Shown here piece by piece: positions 7,012-14,072 of a stretch of DNA of 18,188 nucleotides. Source of the DNA: DATAGZ01 sp036263455 (GTDB taxonomy: Bacteria > Pseudomonadota > Alphaproteobacteria > Dongiales > Dongiaceae). The position numbers and the translations under genes are program-made. The first letter of the stretch is position 1; each line of letters opens with the position of its first letter. The DNA lies in the NCBI GenBank assembly GCA_036263455.1, contig DATAGZ010000008.1, forward strand, positions 1 to 18,188. The letters are read 5' to 3'. The notes beneath the pieces are model-generated. The model made no database searches, was not told where the DNA came from, and saw only the letters and a list, made by a program, of their open reading frames with translations.

Positions 7012-7980
7012 ATGACGACGGAACATCGCAGCAGAGTGCTGATTATCGGCTCCGGCCCGGCCGGCTATACCGCAGCCATCTATGCCGCGCGGGCGAATCT
7101 GGAGCCAATTCTGGTCCAGGGCCTTCAGCCCGGCGGCCAGATGACCATCACGACCGATGTCGAGAATTATCCAGGGTTTGCCGATGTCATCCAGGGGCCG
7201 TGGCTGATGGAACAGATGCGCCGGCAGGCCGAGCATGTCGGCACCCGCATGATCTTCGACATGATCACCGAAGTCGATTTTCAGCGCCGCCCTTTCCTGG
7301 CGCGCGGCGATTCGGGCGACGTCTACCGCGCCGATTCGGTGATCATCGCCACCGGCGCCCAGGCCCGCTGGCTCGGCCTGCCCAGCGAGGAGCGGTTTCG
7401 CGGCTTCGGGGTTTCCGCCTGCGCGACCTGCGATGGGTTCTTCTTCAAGGAAAAACGCGTGGTGGTGATCGGCGGCGGGAATACCGCGGTCGAAGAAGCG
7501 ATCTATCTCACCCACCACGCCTCCCATGTCACGCTGGTGCACCGCCGCGACCATCTCCGGGCGGAAAAGATCATGCAGGAACGCCTGTTCGCCAACCCCA
7601 AGATCAGCGTCGTCTGGGACCATGCCGTCGAGGAGATTCTGGGCGGTGGCGAACCCGCGGGCGTGACCGGGATAAAGCTCCATCATGTGGCCACCCAGGT
7701 TCCGATGGAAATTCCCTGCGACGGGGTGTTCGTCGCCATCGGCCATGTCCCTGCCACGGCAATCTTTGCGGACAAGCTGCCGCTCGATGCCGAGGGCTAT
7801 ATCATCACCCGGCCCGATTCCACCGCAACCGGCATCCCTGGCGTGTTTGCCGCGGGCGACGTCAAGGATCGTCTCTATCGCCAAGCCGTCACGGCGGCTG
7901 GCATGGGTTGCATGGCGGCGCTCGAGGCCGAGCGGTTTTTGGCGCTCCACGCGCGCGAACAGGCGGTCGCCGCCGAGTAA
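7012..7980 (+). CDS. trxB: Thioredoxin reductase (NADPH)
   Basis: A 322-residue flavoprotein that uses NADPH to reduce thioredoxin in the cytoplasm. Motifs: FAD-binding G-S-G-P-A-G-Y-T-A-A (13-22), G-G-Q-M-T-I-T-T-D-V-E-N-Y-P-G-F, I-I-A-T-G-A, the redox-active C-A-T-C (C137, C140), the NADPH-binding G-G-G-N-T-A-V-E-E-A with downstream H-R-R-D, and the second FAD motif F-A-A-G-D-V, with Y-R-Q-A-V-T-A-A-G-M-G-C just after. The length matches the family. A GTG at 7000 is in frame, but the ATG at 7012 is preferred because GGAG lies 6 bases before it and homologues begin just ahead of the FAD motif. A LysR regulator follows after 24 bases on the same strand, a pairing common in alphaproteobacteria. 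Confidence 0.96.
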   Translation: MTTEHRSRVLIIGSGPAGYTAAIYAARANLEPILVQGLQPGGQMTITTDVENYPGFADVIQGPWLMEQMRRQAEHVGTRMIFDMITEVDFQRRPFLARGDSGDVYRADSVIIATGAQARWLGLPSEERFRGFGVSACATCDGFFFKEKRVVVIGGGNTAVEEAIYLTHHASHVTLVHRRDHLRAEKIMQERLFANPKISVVWDHAVEEILGGGEPAGVTGIKLHHVATQVPMEIPCDGVFVAIGHVPATAIFADKLPLDAEGYIITRPDSTATGIPGVFAAGDVKDRLYRQAVTAAGMGCMAALEAERFLALHAREQAVAAE

Positions 7981-8004
7981 CGGCGCGACCGAAAGGGGGA
8001 CGGG

Positions 8005-8898
8005 GTGGATTGGGACAAGTTGCGCATCTTTCACGCGGTCGCCGAGGCGGGCAGCTTCACCCATGCCGGAGACGCGCTGAGCCTTTCCCAATCCGCCGTC
8101 AGCCGGCAAATCTCCGCGCTCGAAGAATCGCTCGACTGTGTGCTCTTCCATCGCCACGCCCGTGGCTTGATCATGACGGAGCAGGGGGAATTGCTGTACC
8201 GCACCGCTCACGAAGTCCTCTCCAAGCTGGCCATGGTCGAGGCGAAGCTGGTGGAGGCCAAGGATCGTGCCAAGGGGCAGCTGCGCATCACCGCCAGCCA
8301 ATCTTTTGGAACGCTGTGGTTGACCCCGGTACTGGCGGAATTCATGGAATCCTATCCCGAGATCGAACTCGAGCTCATTCTCGAGAATCGCGAGCTCGAT
8401 TTGTCGATGCGCGAGGCCGACGTGGCGATTCGCATGGCGCCGCCGCGGCAGCCGGAACTGATTCAGCGGCACATCATCTCGATGCATCTTTATGTCTATG
8501 CGGCTCCTGCCTATCTCGAAAAATACGGCACGCCGCGCTCGATCGAGGAACTCGACCGTCACCGCATCATCCTCTATGGCGACGAAATGCGGTTGGGCAT
8601 CCGTGACGTGAACTGGCTCGCCAAGCTCAGCAAGGATCAGAATCCGCCGCGCGCATCGCTCCGGATCAACTCGCTCTATGCGGTCCTGAAGGCGGTCGAA
8701 GCGGGAATGGGCATCGCGACCATGCCAGAATATATGCAGGCAGTCTCGCCCCATCTGCGCCGAATCCTGCCCGAGATCCGTGGCCCCCAGCTCGACGCCT
8801 ATTTCGTCTATCCCGGCGAGCTGCGCAATTCCAAGCGGGTCCAGGTTTTTAGGGATTTCCTGCTGCGCAAAGTCTCGGAAATCCACGTCAACAACTGA
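8005..8898 (+). CDS. LysR-family transcriptional regulator
   Basis: 297 residues. The N-terminal winged helix-turn-helix spans about 2-62 (L-R-I-F-H-A-V-A-E-A-G-S-F-T-H-A, then L-S-Q-S-A-V-S-R-Q-I-S-A-L-E as recognition helix). A linker helix with many K and E residues follows (about 65-90). The periplasmic-binding-like effector domain starts at L-R-I-T-A-S-Q-S-F-G and extends to about 290. The start is GTG (8005) with GAAAGGGGGA just upstream. It is 24 bases behind trxB and its stop shares one base with the MFS start, so the three may be cotranscribed. The target is unknown; a role in thiol-redox control or in control of the MFS exporter is inferred from position. Confidence 0.93.
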   Translation: MDWDKLRIFHAVAEAGSFTHAGDALSLSQSAVSRQISALEESLDCVLFHRHARGLIMTEQGELLYRTAHEVLSKLAMVEAKLVEAKDRAKGQLRITASQSFGTLWLTPVLAEFMESYPEIELELILENRELDLSMREADVAIRMAPPRQPELIQRHIISMHLYVYAAPAYLEKYGTPRSIEELDRHRIILYGDEMRLGIRDVNWLAKLSKDQNPPRASLRINSLYAVLKAVEAGMGIATMPEYMQAVSPHLRRILPEIRGPQLDAYFVYPGELRNSKRVQVFRDFLLRKVSEIHVNN

Positions 8899-10085
8899 TG
8901 GCAACGGCATCCATGGCGTCTTCCCTGCCGCGCCAGGTATGGGTGCTCGGCACTGTATCGCTCCTCATGGACATGTCGTCCGAGCTTATCCATGCCCTTC
9001 TTCCGATCATGCTGACGACCCTCCTGGGCGCGAACATGATGACCATCGGCGTGCTGGAAGGCCTCGCCGAGGCGCTGGCGCAAATCGTCAAGGTTTTTTC
9101 GGGTGCGCTGAGCGATTATCTCGGCCGGCGGCGCGGCCTGATCCTGCTGGGGTATGGACTCGCCGCTCTGAGCAAGCCGCTTTTTCCGCTCGCCCACTCG
9201 GTTGCGCTTGTCTTCGTAGCGCGTCTCCTAGACCGCCTGGGCAAGGGCATTCGCGGGGCGCCGCGCGACGCGCTGGTCGCCGATGTCACACCGGAGGCCT
9301 TGCGCGGCACTGCCTACGGTCTGCGCCAGACGATGGATACGGTGGGCGCTTTTCTGGGTCCGCTGTGCGCGACCTTCTTCCTGTTTCTTTTTCGTGGCGA
9401 CCTACGGTCCGTCCTGTGGATCGGGTCGGTGCCCGCCTTGGCTTGCTTCTTCGTCATCATCTTCTTCCTGCGCGAGCCCCAGACGCGAAGAGTCGCGCGT
9501 TCACCCCGGCTCGATTTTCATCAGGTGCGTGCGCTCGGACGGGGCTTCTGGACGATACTGCTCGTGGCAGGTTTGGCCGCGCTCGCCCGTTTCGGCGATG
9601 CCTTCCTGCTGCTGCGCGCCTACGGGCTCGGCGTGCCCCAGCCGTTCCTGCCGATGATTCTCATCGTCATGAATATTCTCTATGCGGCAAGTGCCTATCC
9701 CGCCGGGCTGATCGCCGACCGGCTGTCGCGCCGGATGCTCCTTGCCGTGGGCATGGTTCTGCTGCTCGGGGCAAGCCTTCTTCTGGGCATGGCGAACGGT
9801 TTCGTTCTTCTGGGAATTGGGGTCGGCCTGTGGGGCCTGCATCTCGGCCTGACCCAGGGATTGCTCAATGCCATGGTCTCATGGGTGGCGCCGCGCAGCC
9901 TGGTTGCTACCGGTCTTGGCCTTCTCAATCTTGCCACGGGTATGGCGAGCCTCGCTTCGGGGCTGCTCGCTGGTTTTCTGTGGGACCGGTTGGGCGCGGG
10001 TACGGCCTATGAGTTTGCCGCCGCTATCGCGCTCCTTGCGCTGGCGGCAGTCCCAATGCTGCCCAGAATCGCGCGACATTCTTGA
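8898..10085 (+). CDS. Major facilitator superfamily transporter
   Basis: 395 residues with about 12 hydrophobic helices, an inner-membrane secondary transporter. Seen: S-L-L-M-D-M-S-S-E-L in helix 1, the loop 2-3 motif S-G-A-L-S-D-Y-L-G-R-R-R (68-79), and D-R-L-G-K-G-I-R-G-A-P-R-D-A-L-V-A-D (112-129), followed by G-L-R-Q-T-M-D-T-V-G-A-F-L-G-P. That last block marks a recognisable MFS subfamily, usually annotated only as a putative drug/sugar efflux transporter, so the substrate is open. The ATG at 8898 shares one base with the LysR stop; ATG at 8913 is an alternative. The last 62 bases overlap the 3' end of the ATP12 gene on the opposite strand. Confidence 0.9.
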   Translation: MATASMASSLPRQVWVLGTVSLLMDMSSELIHALLPIMLTTLLGANMMTIGVLEGLAEALAQIVKVFSGALSDYLGRRRGLILLGYGLAALSKPLFPLAHSVALVFVARLLDRLGKGIRGAPRDALVADVTPEALRGTAYGLRQTMDTVGAFLGPLCATFFLFLFRGDLRSVLWIGSVPALACFFVIIFFLREPQTRRVARSPRLDFHQVRALGRGFWTILLVAGLAALARFGDAFLLLRAYGLGVPQPFLPMILIVMNILYAASAYPAGLIADRLSRRMLLAVGMVLLLGASLLLGMANGFVLLGIGVGLWGLHLGLTQGLLNAMVSWVAPRSLVATGLGLLNLATGMASLASGLLAGFLWDRLGAGTAYEFAAAIALLALAAVPMLPRIARHS

Positions 10086-10719
10086 GTTCGGCAAGGAGCG
10101 CCGCGCGCCGGCCATAGGCAAGCTCGTCCCGTCCCCATTGCTCCTCCTGCACGATTTCATCCAGGCATGCCGCCGCATGGATCTCCTCGACCGTTCCGAC
10201 ACCATGATAAAGCGCCAGGGCAAGGACCAGCGAGCCGGTATTCTGAGTCGCGACCGACAGGCCGGTGAGCCGCCAAGGGTCGAAACCTTCCAGTTGGCGC
10301 TCGAGGGCCGGCAAAGCGGGCTGATCGATCAGGCGCAGCGCGCGCGTTATGTCGAGCGGCGCATCAAGGGTGCGCGCCGCCCAGTCCAGATAGGGCTCCC
10401 AGGCCGCCTGCTGCCGCTCGGCGCGACGCGGATCGGAAGCCCAATAGCAGAGCAGGTCGCTTGCACCATATTTCAGAATCTCCGCTCGGTACGAAGACAG
10501 GTCGGGCGCGGCGATGTCGAGCGTAGTCAGGCAGAATTGATAGAACGGCATGGTCAGGGGGTTAATGCGCGCTCCTTGCGCGCACCATTCCGCCGCTACG
10601 GACTCCGCGAGCGCAAGAGCGGGCAGCAGAAGCGTGCGGCCCTTGGGTGAAAGAAGAGGCTGGGCTTTGCGAAGCAGCAGCCAGCCATCCTGCGCCGACA
10701 CGACCTCCAGGTCGGTCAT
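10024..10719 (-). CDS. atp12: ATP12-family F1-ATPase assembly chaperone
   Basis: 231 residues, matching the alphaproteobacterial ATP12 family, whose mitochondrial member binds free F1 alpha subunit during assembly of the alpha3beta3 ring. Seen: W-L-L-L-R-K-A-Q-P-L-L-S-P-K-G-R-T-L-L-L-P, A-L-A-E-S-V-A-A-E-W-C-A-Q-G (36-49) and I-N-P-L-T-M-P (52-58); the C-terminal half has T-G-S-L-V-L-A-L-A-L, followed further on by L-D-E-I-V-Q-E-E-Q-W-G-R-D-E. The protein is cytoplasmic and has no signal peptide. Its ATG overlaps the stop of the RluC gene by 4 bases, so the two are translationally coupled. The 3' end lies inside the tail of the convergent MFS gene. I see no HAD-type hydrolase between it and rluC, although one is often found there in relatives. 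Confidence 0.87.
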   Translation of the reverse strand: MTDLEVVSAQDGWLLLRKAQPLLSPKGRTLLLPALALAESVAAEWCAQGARINPLTMPFYQFCLTTLDIAAPDLSSYRAEILKYGASDLLCYWASDPRRAERQQAAWEPYLDWAARTLDAPLDITRALRLIDQPALPALERQLEGFDPWRLTGLSVATQNTGSLVLALALYHGVGTVEEIHAAACLDEIVQEEQWGRDELAYGRRAALLAELKNVARFWAALGLPPAQGAR

Positions 10720-11681
10720 GCGTGCAACAGCGCGAAAGGATCGTCCCGGTAGTCGGGGGAGAAGCCGAAGAACTGCCAGCTTCTGCGTAACTCAGCCGGC
10801 AGGGGCGCTGTTATGATCACCGTGCCCGCGCCGCGCAGCTTCGGTAGCCGCAGCGTATGGGCGTGGAGATGGAGACGCCTGGGCAATTCGGGGCCGGGCG
10901 GTGCTTCGCCATATTTGCCATCGCCCATGATCGGCGTGCCGAGTTCGGCGCAATGGGCACGCAGCTGATGGGTCCGCCCGGTCTCGGGCCGCAAGGCCAG
11001 GAAGGCGGCCTTTTTTCCCGCATGCTCCAAAACAGCGTAATAGGTCACCGCCGATTTACCCTCTTCGTCGGGCCGCATCCGCTCCTGTCCGGGCGCGCCC
11101 TTCTTGCTCAGATTGAGGGCGATGCGTCCCTGCAGGGGATGCGGAACGCCCCGCACCAGCGCCCAATAGGTTTTTTCGATGTCCCGGCCCCTGAACAAGG
11201 CGGCGAGTTTCCGCGCCGCGGCAACATTCCGGGCGAGAAGAAGAATGCCGGACGTGTCACGGTCGAGCCTGTGGACCAGCAGCGGCCGGTCCGCCCCGAA
11301 GCGCAAATGGTCGAGCATATCGTCCAGGGAGTGACGGATGCCGGTGCCGCCCTGGACGGCCAACCCGCTCGGTTTGTTGATCGCCAGCATGTCCTCGTCG
11401 CGGTAGAGAATGCTCGCGGCGAGATCACGCGCCGCCTGGGGCGAAACCGGCGTCGTTTTCGGGGCCGGCGCATGGGAAGGGAGCGGGGGAAGGCGCACGG
11501 TCTCCCCGCCTTGGAGACGGTAGTTCGCGGCGATGCGGCGGCCATCCACGCAGATCTCTCCCTTGCGCAACATTTTCTCGATTTGACCGTGCGGAATTGC
11601 CGGGTACTTCTTTTTGAACCAGCGGTCGATGCGCTGGTCCGCCTCGGCGGCGGCGATAGTCACCGTTTGAACCTTGCTCAT
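10716..11681 (-). CDS. rluC: RluC-type 23S rRNA pseudouridine synthase
   Basis: 321 residues, the usual length for RluC. The N-terminal S4 RNA-binding domain covers about 16-66 (R-I-D-R-W-F-K-K-K-Y, then I-E-K-M-L-R-K-G-E-I-C-V-D-G-R-R-I). The catalytic domain follows, with I-N-K-P-S-G-L-A-V-Q-G-G (101-112) and H-R-L-D-R-D-T-S-G (137-145), where D140 is the catalytic aspartate of the RluA superfamily. R-P-E-T-G-R-T-H-Q-L-R-A-H comes later. In E. coli RluC modifies 23S positions 955, 2504 and 2580. RluD-type or other RluA-family specificity cannot be excluded by eye, but the S4 domain and the ATP12 neighbour favour RluC. It overlaps crcB upstream and atp12 downstream by 4 bases each. Confidence 0.92.
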   Translation of the reverse strand: MSKVQTVTIAAAEADQRIDRWFKKKYPAIPHGQIEKMLRKGEICVDGRRIAANYRLQGGETVRLPPLPSHAPAPKTTPVSPQAARDLAASILYRDEDMLAINKPSGLAVQGGTGIRHSLDDMLDHLRFGADRPLLVHRLDRDTSGILLLARNVAAARKLAALFRGRDIEKTYWALVRGVPHPLQGRIALNLSKKGAPGQERMRPDEEGKSAVTYYAVLEHAGKKAAFLALRPETGRTHQLRAHCAELGTPIMGDGKYGEAPPGPELPRRLHLHAHTLRLPKLRGAGTVIITAPLPAELRRSWQFFGFSPDYRDDPFALLHA

Positions 11682-12052
11682 GACAGAACCCAGCGCATCC
11701 CATGTTGGGCCGCGAAAAATCCGCCGAGGGAGAGCGCTAGCGAAAGGGTGGCGTAGAGGAGGGCGCCGCCAGCGTTACCTTCTCCCGTCAAGCGGCCCAG
11801 GTCGGCAGCGAAGCTTGAAAAGGTCGTGAAACCTCCCAGGCAGCCCACTGTCAGGAACAGGCGCAGATGGGTGCTTTCCGGCCATCGTTCGGCGAACACG
11901 GCGGACAATGTCCCCATCACGATGCACCCGGAAATATTGACGAGCACTGTCGCCCAGGGAAAGGGGGCGGCCAAGAGAAGGGCTACAATAAAGCGTAGCA
12001 GCGCGCCGAGCGCGCCGCCTGCGGCCACGCACACAAAATTGACCAGGCTCAT
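11678..12052 (-). CDS. crcB: CrcB/Fluc fluoride ion channel
   Basis: 124 residues, four hydrophobic helices, a typical single-domain Fluc protein that works as an antiparallel dimer to let fluoride out of the cell. Motifs: A-G-G-A-L-G-A-L-L-R (11-20), W-A-T-V-L-V-N-I-S-G-C in helix 2, and G-C-L-G-G-F-T-T-F-S-S-F-A (the T-T-F-S fluoride track and the sodium-site segment). The frame is open far upstream, but only the ATG at 12052 gives the family N-terminus (M-S-L-V-N-F). I see no fluoride riboswitch in the 31-base gap before it, so it is probably transcribed with the oxygenase gene upstream. Its stop overlaps the rluC start. Confidence 0.93.
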   Translation of the reverse strand: MSLVNFVCVAAGGALGALLRFIVALLLAAPFPWATVLVNISGCIVMGTLSAVFAERWPESTHLRLFLTVGCLGGFTTFSSFAADLGRLTGEGNAGGALLYATLSLALSLGGFFAAQHGMRWVLS

Positions 12053-12083
12053 GCTCGGCCCGCTTGCAACCGCGAAGACCAGT

Positions 12084-13202
12084 TCACTGCGCCTGCGCCT
12101 TGGATGGCTGCTCGCCCAGGAAGCGCTCGTTTTCGGCGCGGAGCCGCGCGGCGGCCTCGTCATAGAGGAACGGCAGGAAGCAATAGCGTCGCCCTTTGGT
12201 GACCGGCAGCGCGCGATGCAGCAGCGAGCAGGAGAAAACCACGGCTCCGCCAGTGGGGGCGCGGTACGTGGCCTGGCCATATTCAGGAAATTGGAGATCA
12301 CCGCCCTCATACTCATCGGAATTCAGATTGATCGAGACGGCGAAGCGCCGGTGGGCAGTCCCGCGCGTGGTATTGTCGCGATGGGCCCGGAAATGCCCGC
12401 CTTCGGTAGCATCGTAACAGGCGACGATATAACGTTCGATGCGAGTGACCTTGAACTGAAAGGCTCGTTCGATATGCGGCACGATGCGCCGATGCACGCG
12501 CTGGCGCAATGCCTGGAGCATCTCGTCTTCTTCGAGCAGATAGTCCGAGCGGATCTTATGCTTCGGGTCGACCGCGACAACGGTCCTGCCATTTACTTCG
12601 CGCATGAAGCCCGACGGCGTGCCGCCGTTGCTTGTATAGGCCTCGATAAGGGTACGGCACAATTCCGGCTCCAGGACATTCGGGAGGATCAGAACCGGCG
12701 CCAAGCCGTGGCGCAGATGAAGCGCCATATCGTCGATCTTCCACGCCATCACCGCGGCAAGCGCCCCGCCATTGGGATCGGTCGCGTTTTCCACCAGATG
12801 AGTACCGGCGCAGGTCAGATTGGTCTCCAGCAGGATGTTGGCGTAGCGGTGGCGCATGGCGGTGCCGCTCGCTTCGCAAATGCCATATTCGCGGGCCGCG
12901 GCGAGCGTATCGGAAAAGGTCACGAACATGTGCGGCGGGAGGGAAGCAAGGAGAGGATCGCTTGCATCCTTGGGATTATAGCCCACGGCGATGAAGCAGC
13001 GGCCCTCGCTGAACAGAGTCTTCCGCTCGATCCATTCCTGGAGCATTTTGCGGCCCAGCCCGTCATTGCTGCTGAGATCGCCATAGAAGCACAGGACGAA
13101 CTGCCGGCCGGCCATTTGCATGAGGGAGCGGGGCTCGTCCTTGCTGTACGGAAAGTACGTCAGAGCCGGAGCAACGTCCCCGCGGGTAAGCAGAATTGCC
13201 AT
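12084..13202 (-). CDS. Two-domain protein: degenerate thioredoxin-fold domain plus 2OG-Fe(II) oxygenase
   Basis: 372 residues. The C-terminal part (about 170-350) is a prolyl-4-hydroxylase-like 2-oxoglutarate/Fe(II) dioxygenase with the iron ligands H274-x-D276 (H-R-D), a distal H329 (L-L-H-R-A-L-P-V) and 2OG-binding R338. E-G-G-D-L-Q-F-P-E-Y (299-308) is the usual segment between them. The N-terminal part (about 1-140) resembles an AhpC/peroxiredoxin fold: G-D-V-A-P-A-L-T-Y-F at the start and G-R-Q-F-V-L-C-F-Y-G-D-L-S-S-N-D, but no cysteine at the peroxidatic position. It probably hydroxylates a protein or small molecule; the substrate is unknown. I chose the ATG at 13202 because the fold starts there; the frame is open further upstream only as an antisense shadow of dapF and mtaB. 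It is first in a likely operon with crcB, rluC and atp12 and divergent from dapF. Confidence 0.82.
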   Translation of the reverse strand: MAILLTRGDVAPALTYFPYSKDEPRSLMQMAGRQFVLCFYGDLSSNDGLGRKMLQEWIERKTLFSEGRCFIAVGYNPKDASDPLLASLPPHMFVTFSDTLAAAREYGICEASGTAMRHRYANILLETNLTCAGTHLVENATDPNGGALAAVMAWKIDDMALHLRHGLAPVLILPNVLEPELCRTLIEAYTSNGGTPSGFMREVNGRTVVAVDPKHKIRSDYLLEEDEMLQALRQRVHRRIVPHIERAFQFKVTRIERYIVACYDATEGGHFRAHRDNTTRGTAHRRFAVSINLNSDEYEGGDLQFPEYGQATYRAPTGGAVVFSCSLLHRALPVTKGRRYCFLPFLYDEAAARLRAENERFLGEQPSKAQAQ

Positions 13203-13256
13203 GGTGGAACAGTTTGACCAAGTGGACAGAATTTGGCAAGCAGGGCATAAAGGAGC

Positions 13257-14072
13257 ATGCGCGTTTCCTTTACTAAAATGCACGGTTTGGCCAATGATTT
13301 TGTGATCCTCGACGAGCGGGCCGGAGGCCGTGCTCCCTCGCCCGAGCAATGCCGGTTTTTGGCTAACCGGCGCCGCGGCGTCGGTTGCGATCAGGTCATC
13401 TACCTGCAACCATCGACCTCGCCGATGGCGGATATCCGCATGCGCATTTTCAATGCCGATGGCGGTGAAGTCGAGACATGCGGCAATGCCACGCGGTGTG
13501 TCGGGGCGCTTCTCATGAATGGCCGCGATCATTTTGTCATCGAAAGTGCGGCGGGCCTTCTGGATATTCGTCGCCATGGCGACCGCTTTGCCGTCGATAT
13601 GGGCCTGGTTCGCCTTGATTGGCTGGAGATCCCGCTGGCCCAGGCCTGCGATACGCTCCACGTGCCGCTCGCGCTCGGCCCGCTGTCCGACCCGGTGGCG
13701 GTAAATGTCGGAAATCCCCACGCCGTTTTTTTTGTCGCCGATTGCACGACAATCGATCTGGAGCAGTACGGGCCAATGCTTGAACATCACGCTTTGTTTC
13801 CCCAACGGGCCAATATCGAGATCGTCACCTGTCATGGACATGACCGGTTGCGCATGCGCGTCTGGGAGCGGGGCGTGGGCATCACAGCTGCCTGCGGCAC
13901 GGGAGCGTGCGCGGCGCTGGTGGCGGCGCATCGCCGTGGCCTGACCGGGAGACGGGCCGAGGTGGAACTGGATGGCGGCCGGCTGGAGATCGAGTGGCTC
14001 AAGGGTAATCATGTCCTCATGACCGGACCGGCGAGCCTGTCCTTTCACGGCGAGATCGACCTCGATGGTTGA
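13257..14072 (+). CDS. dapF: Diaminopimelate epimerase
   Basis: 271 residues. Converts LL- to meso-diaminopimelate in the cytoplasm for lysine and peptidoglycan synthesis. Both active-site cysteines are present: C75 in E-T-C-G-N-A-T-R-C and C213 in A-A-C-G-T-G-A-C. The family start F-T-K-M-H-G-L-A-N-D-F (5-15), N-P-H-A-V (153-157) and R-V-W-E-R-G-V-G-I-T (201-210) are also seen. The ATG at 13257 is needed for the conserved N-terminus; AAGGAG ends only one base before it, which is unusually close, so the real ribosome contact may be less ideal. The gene overlaps mtaB by 8 bases. Only 54 bases separate it from the divergent oxygenase ATG. Confidence 0.96.
   Translation: MRVSFTKMHGLANDFVILDERAGGRAPSPEQCRFLANRRRGVGCDQVIYLQPSTSPMADIRMRIFNADGGEVETCGNATRCVGALLMNGRDHFVIESAAGLLDIRRHGDRFAVDMGLVRLDWLEIPLAQACDTLHVPLALGPLSDPVAVNVGNPHAVFFVADCTTIDLEQYGPMLEHHALFPQRANIEIVTCHGHDRLRMRVWERGVGITAACGTGACAALVAAHRRGLTGRRAEVELDGGRLEIEWLKGNHVLMTGPASLSFHGEIDLDG

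Noticed and set aside
6973..8910. A 645-codon open frame on the minus strand opposite trxB and the LysR gene
   Set aside because: It mirrors two well-supported genes, its translation is low-complexity and rich in D, H, R and G without family motifs, and long antisense frames are expected at this GC and codon bias.
10857..11756. A 299-codon plus-strand open frame opposite rluC
   Set aside because: Antisense to a gene with an intact S4 domain and catalytic motif; no motif of its own.
11826..13217. A 463-codon plus-strand open frame across crcB and the oxygenase gene
   Set aside because: It is the shadow of the minus-strand coding sequences; the product has no recognisable domain.
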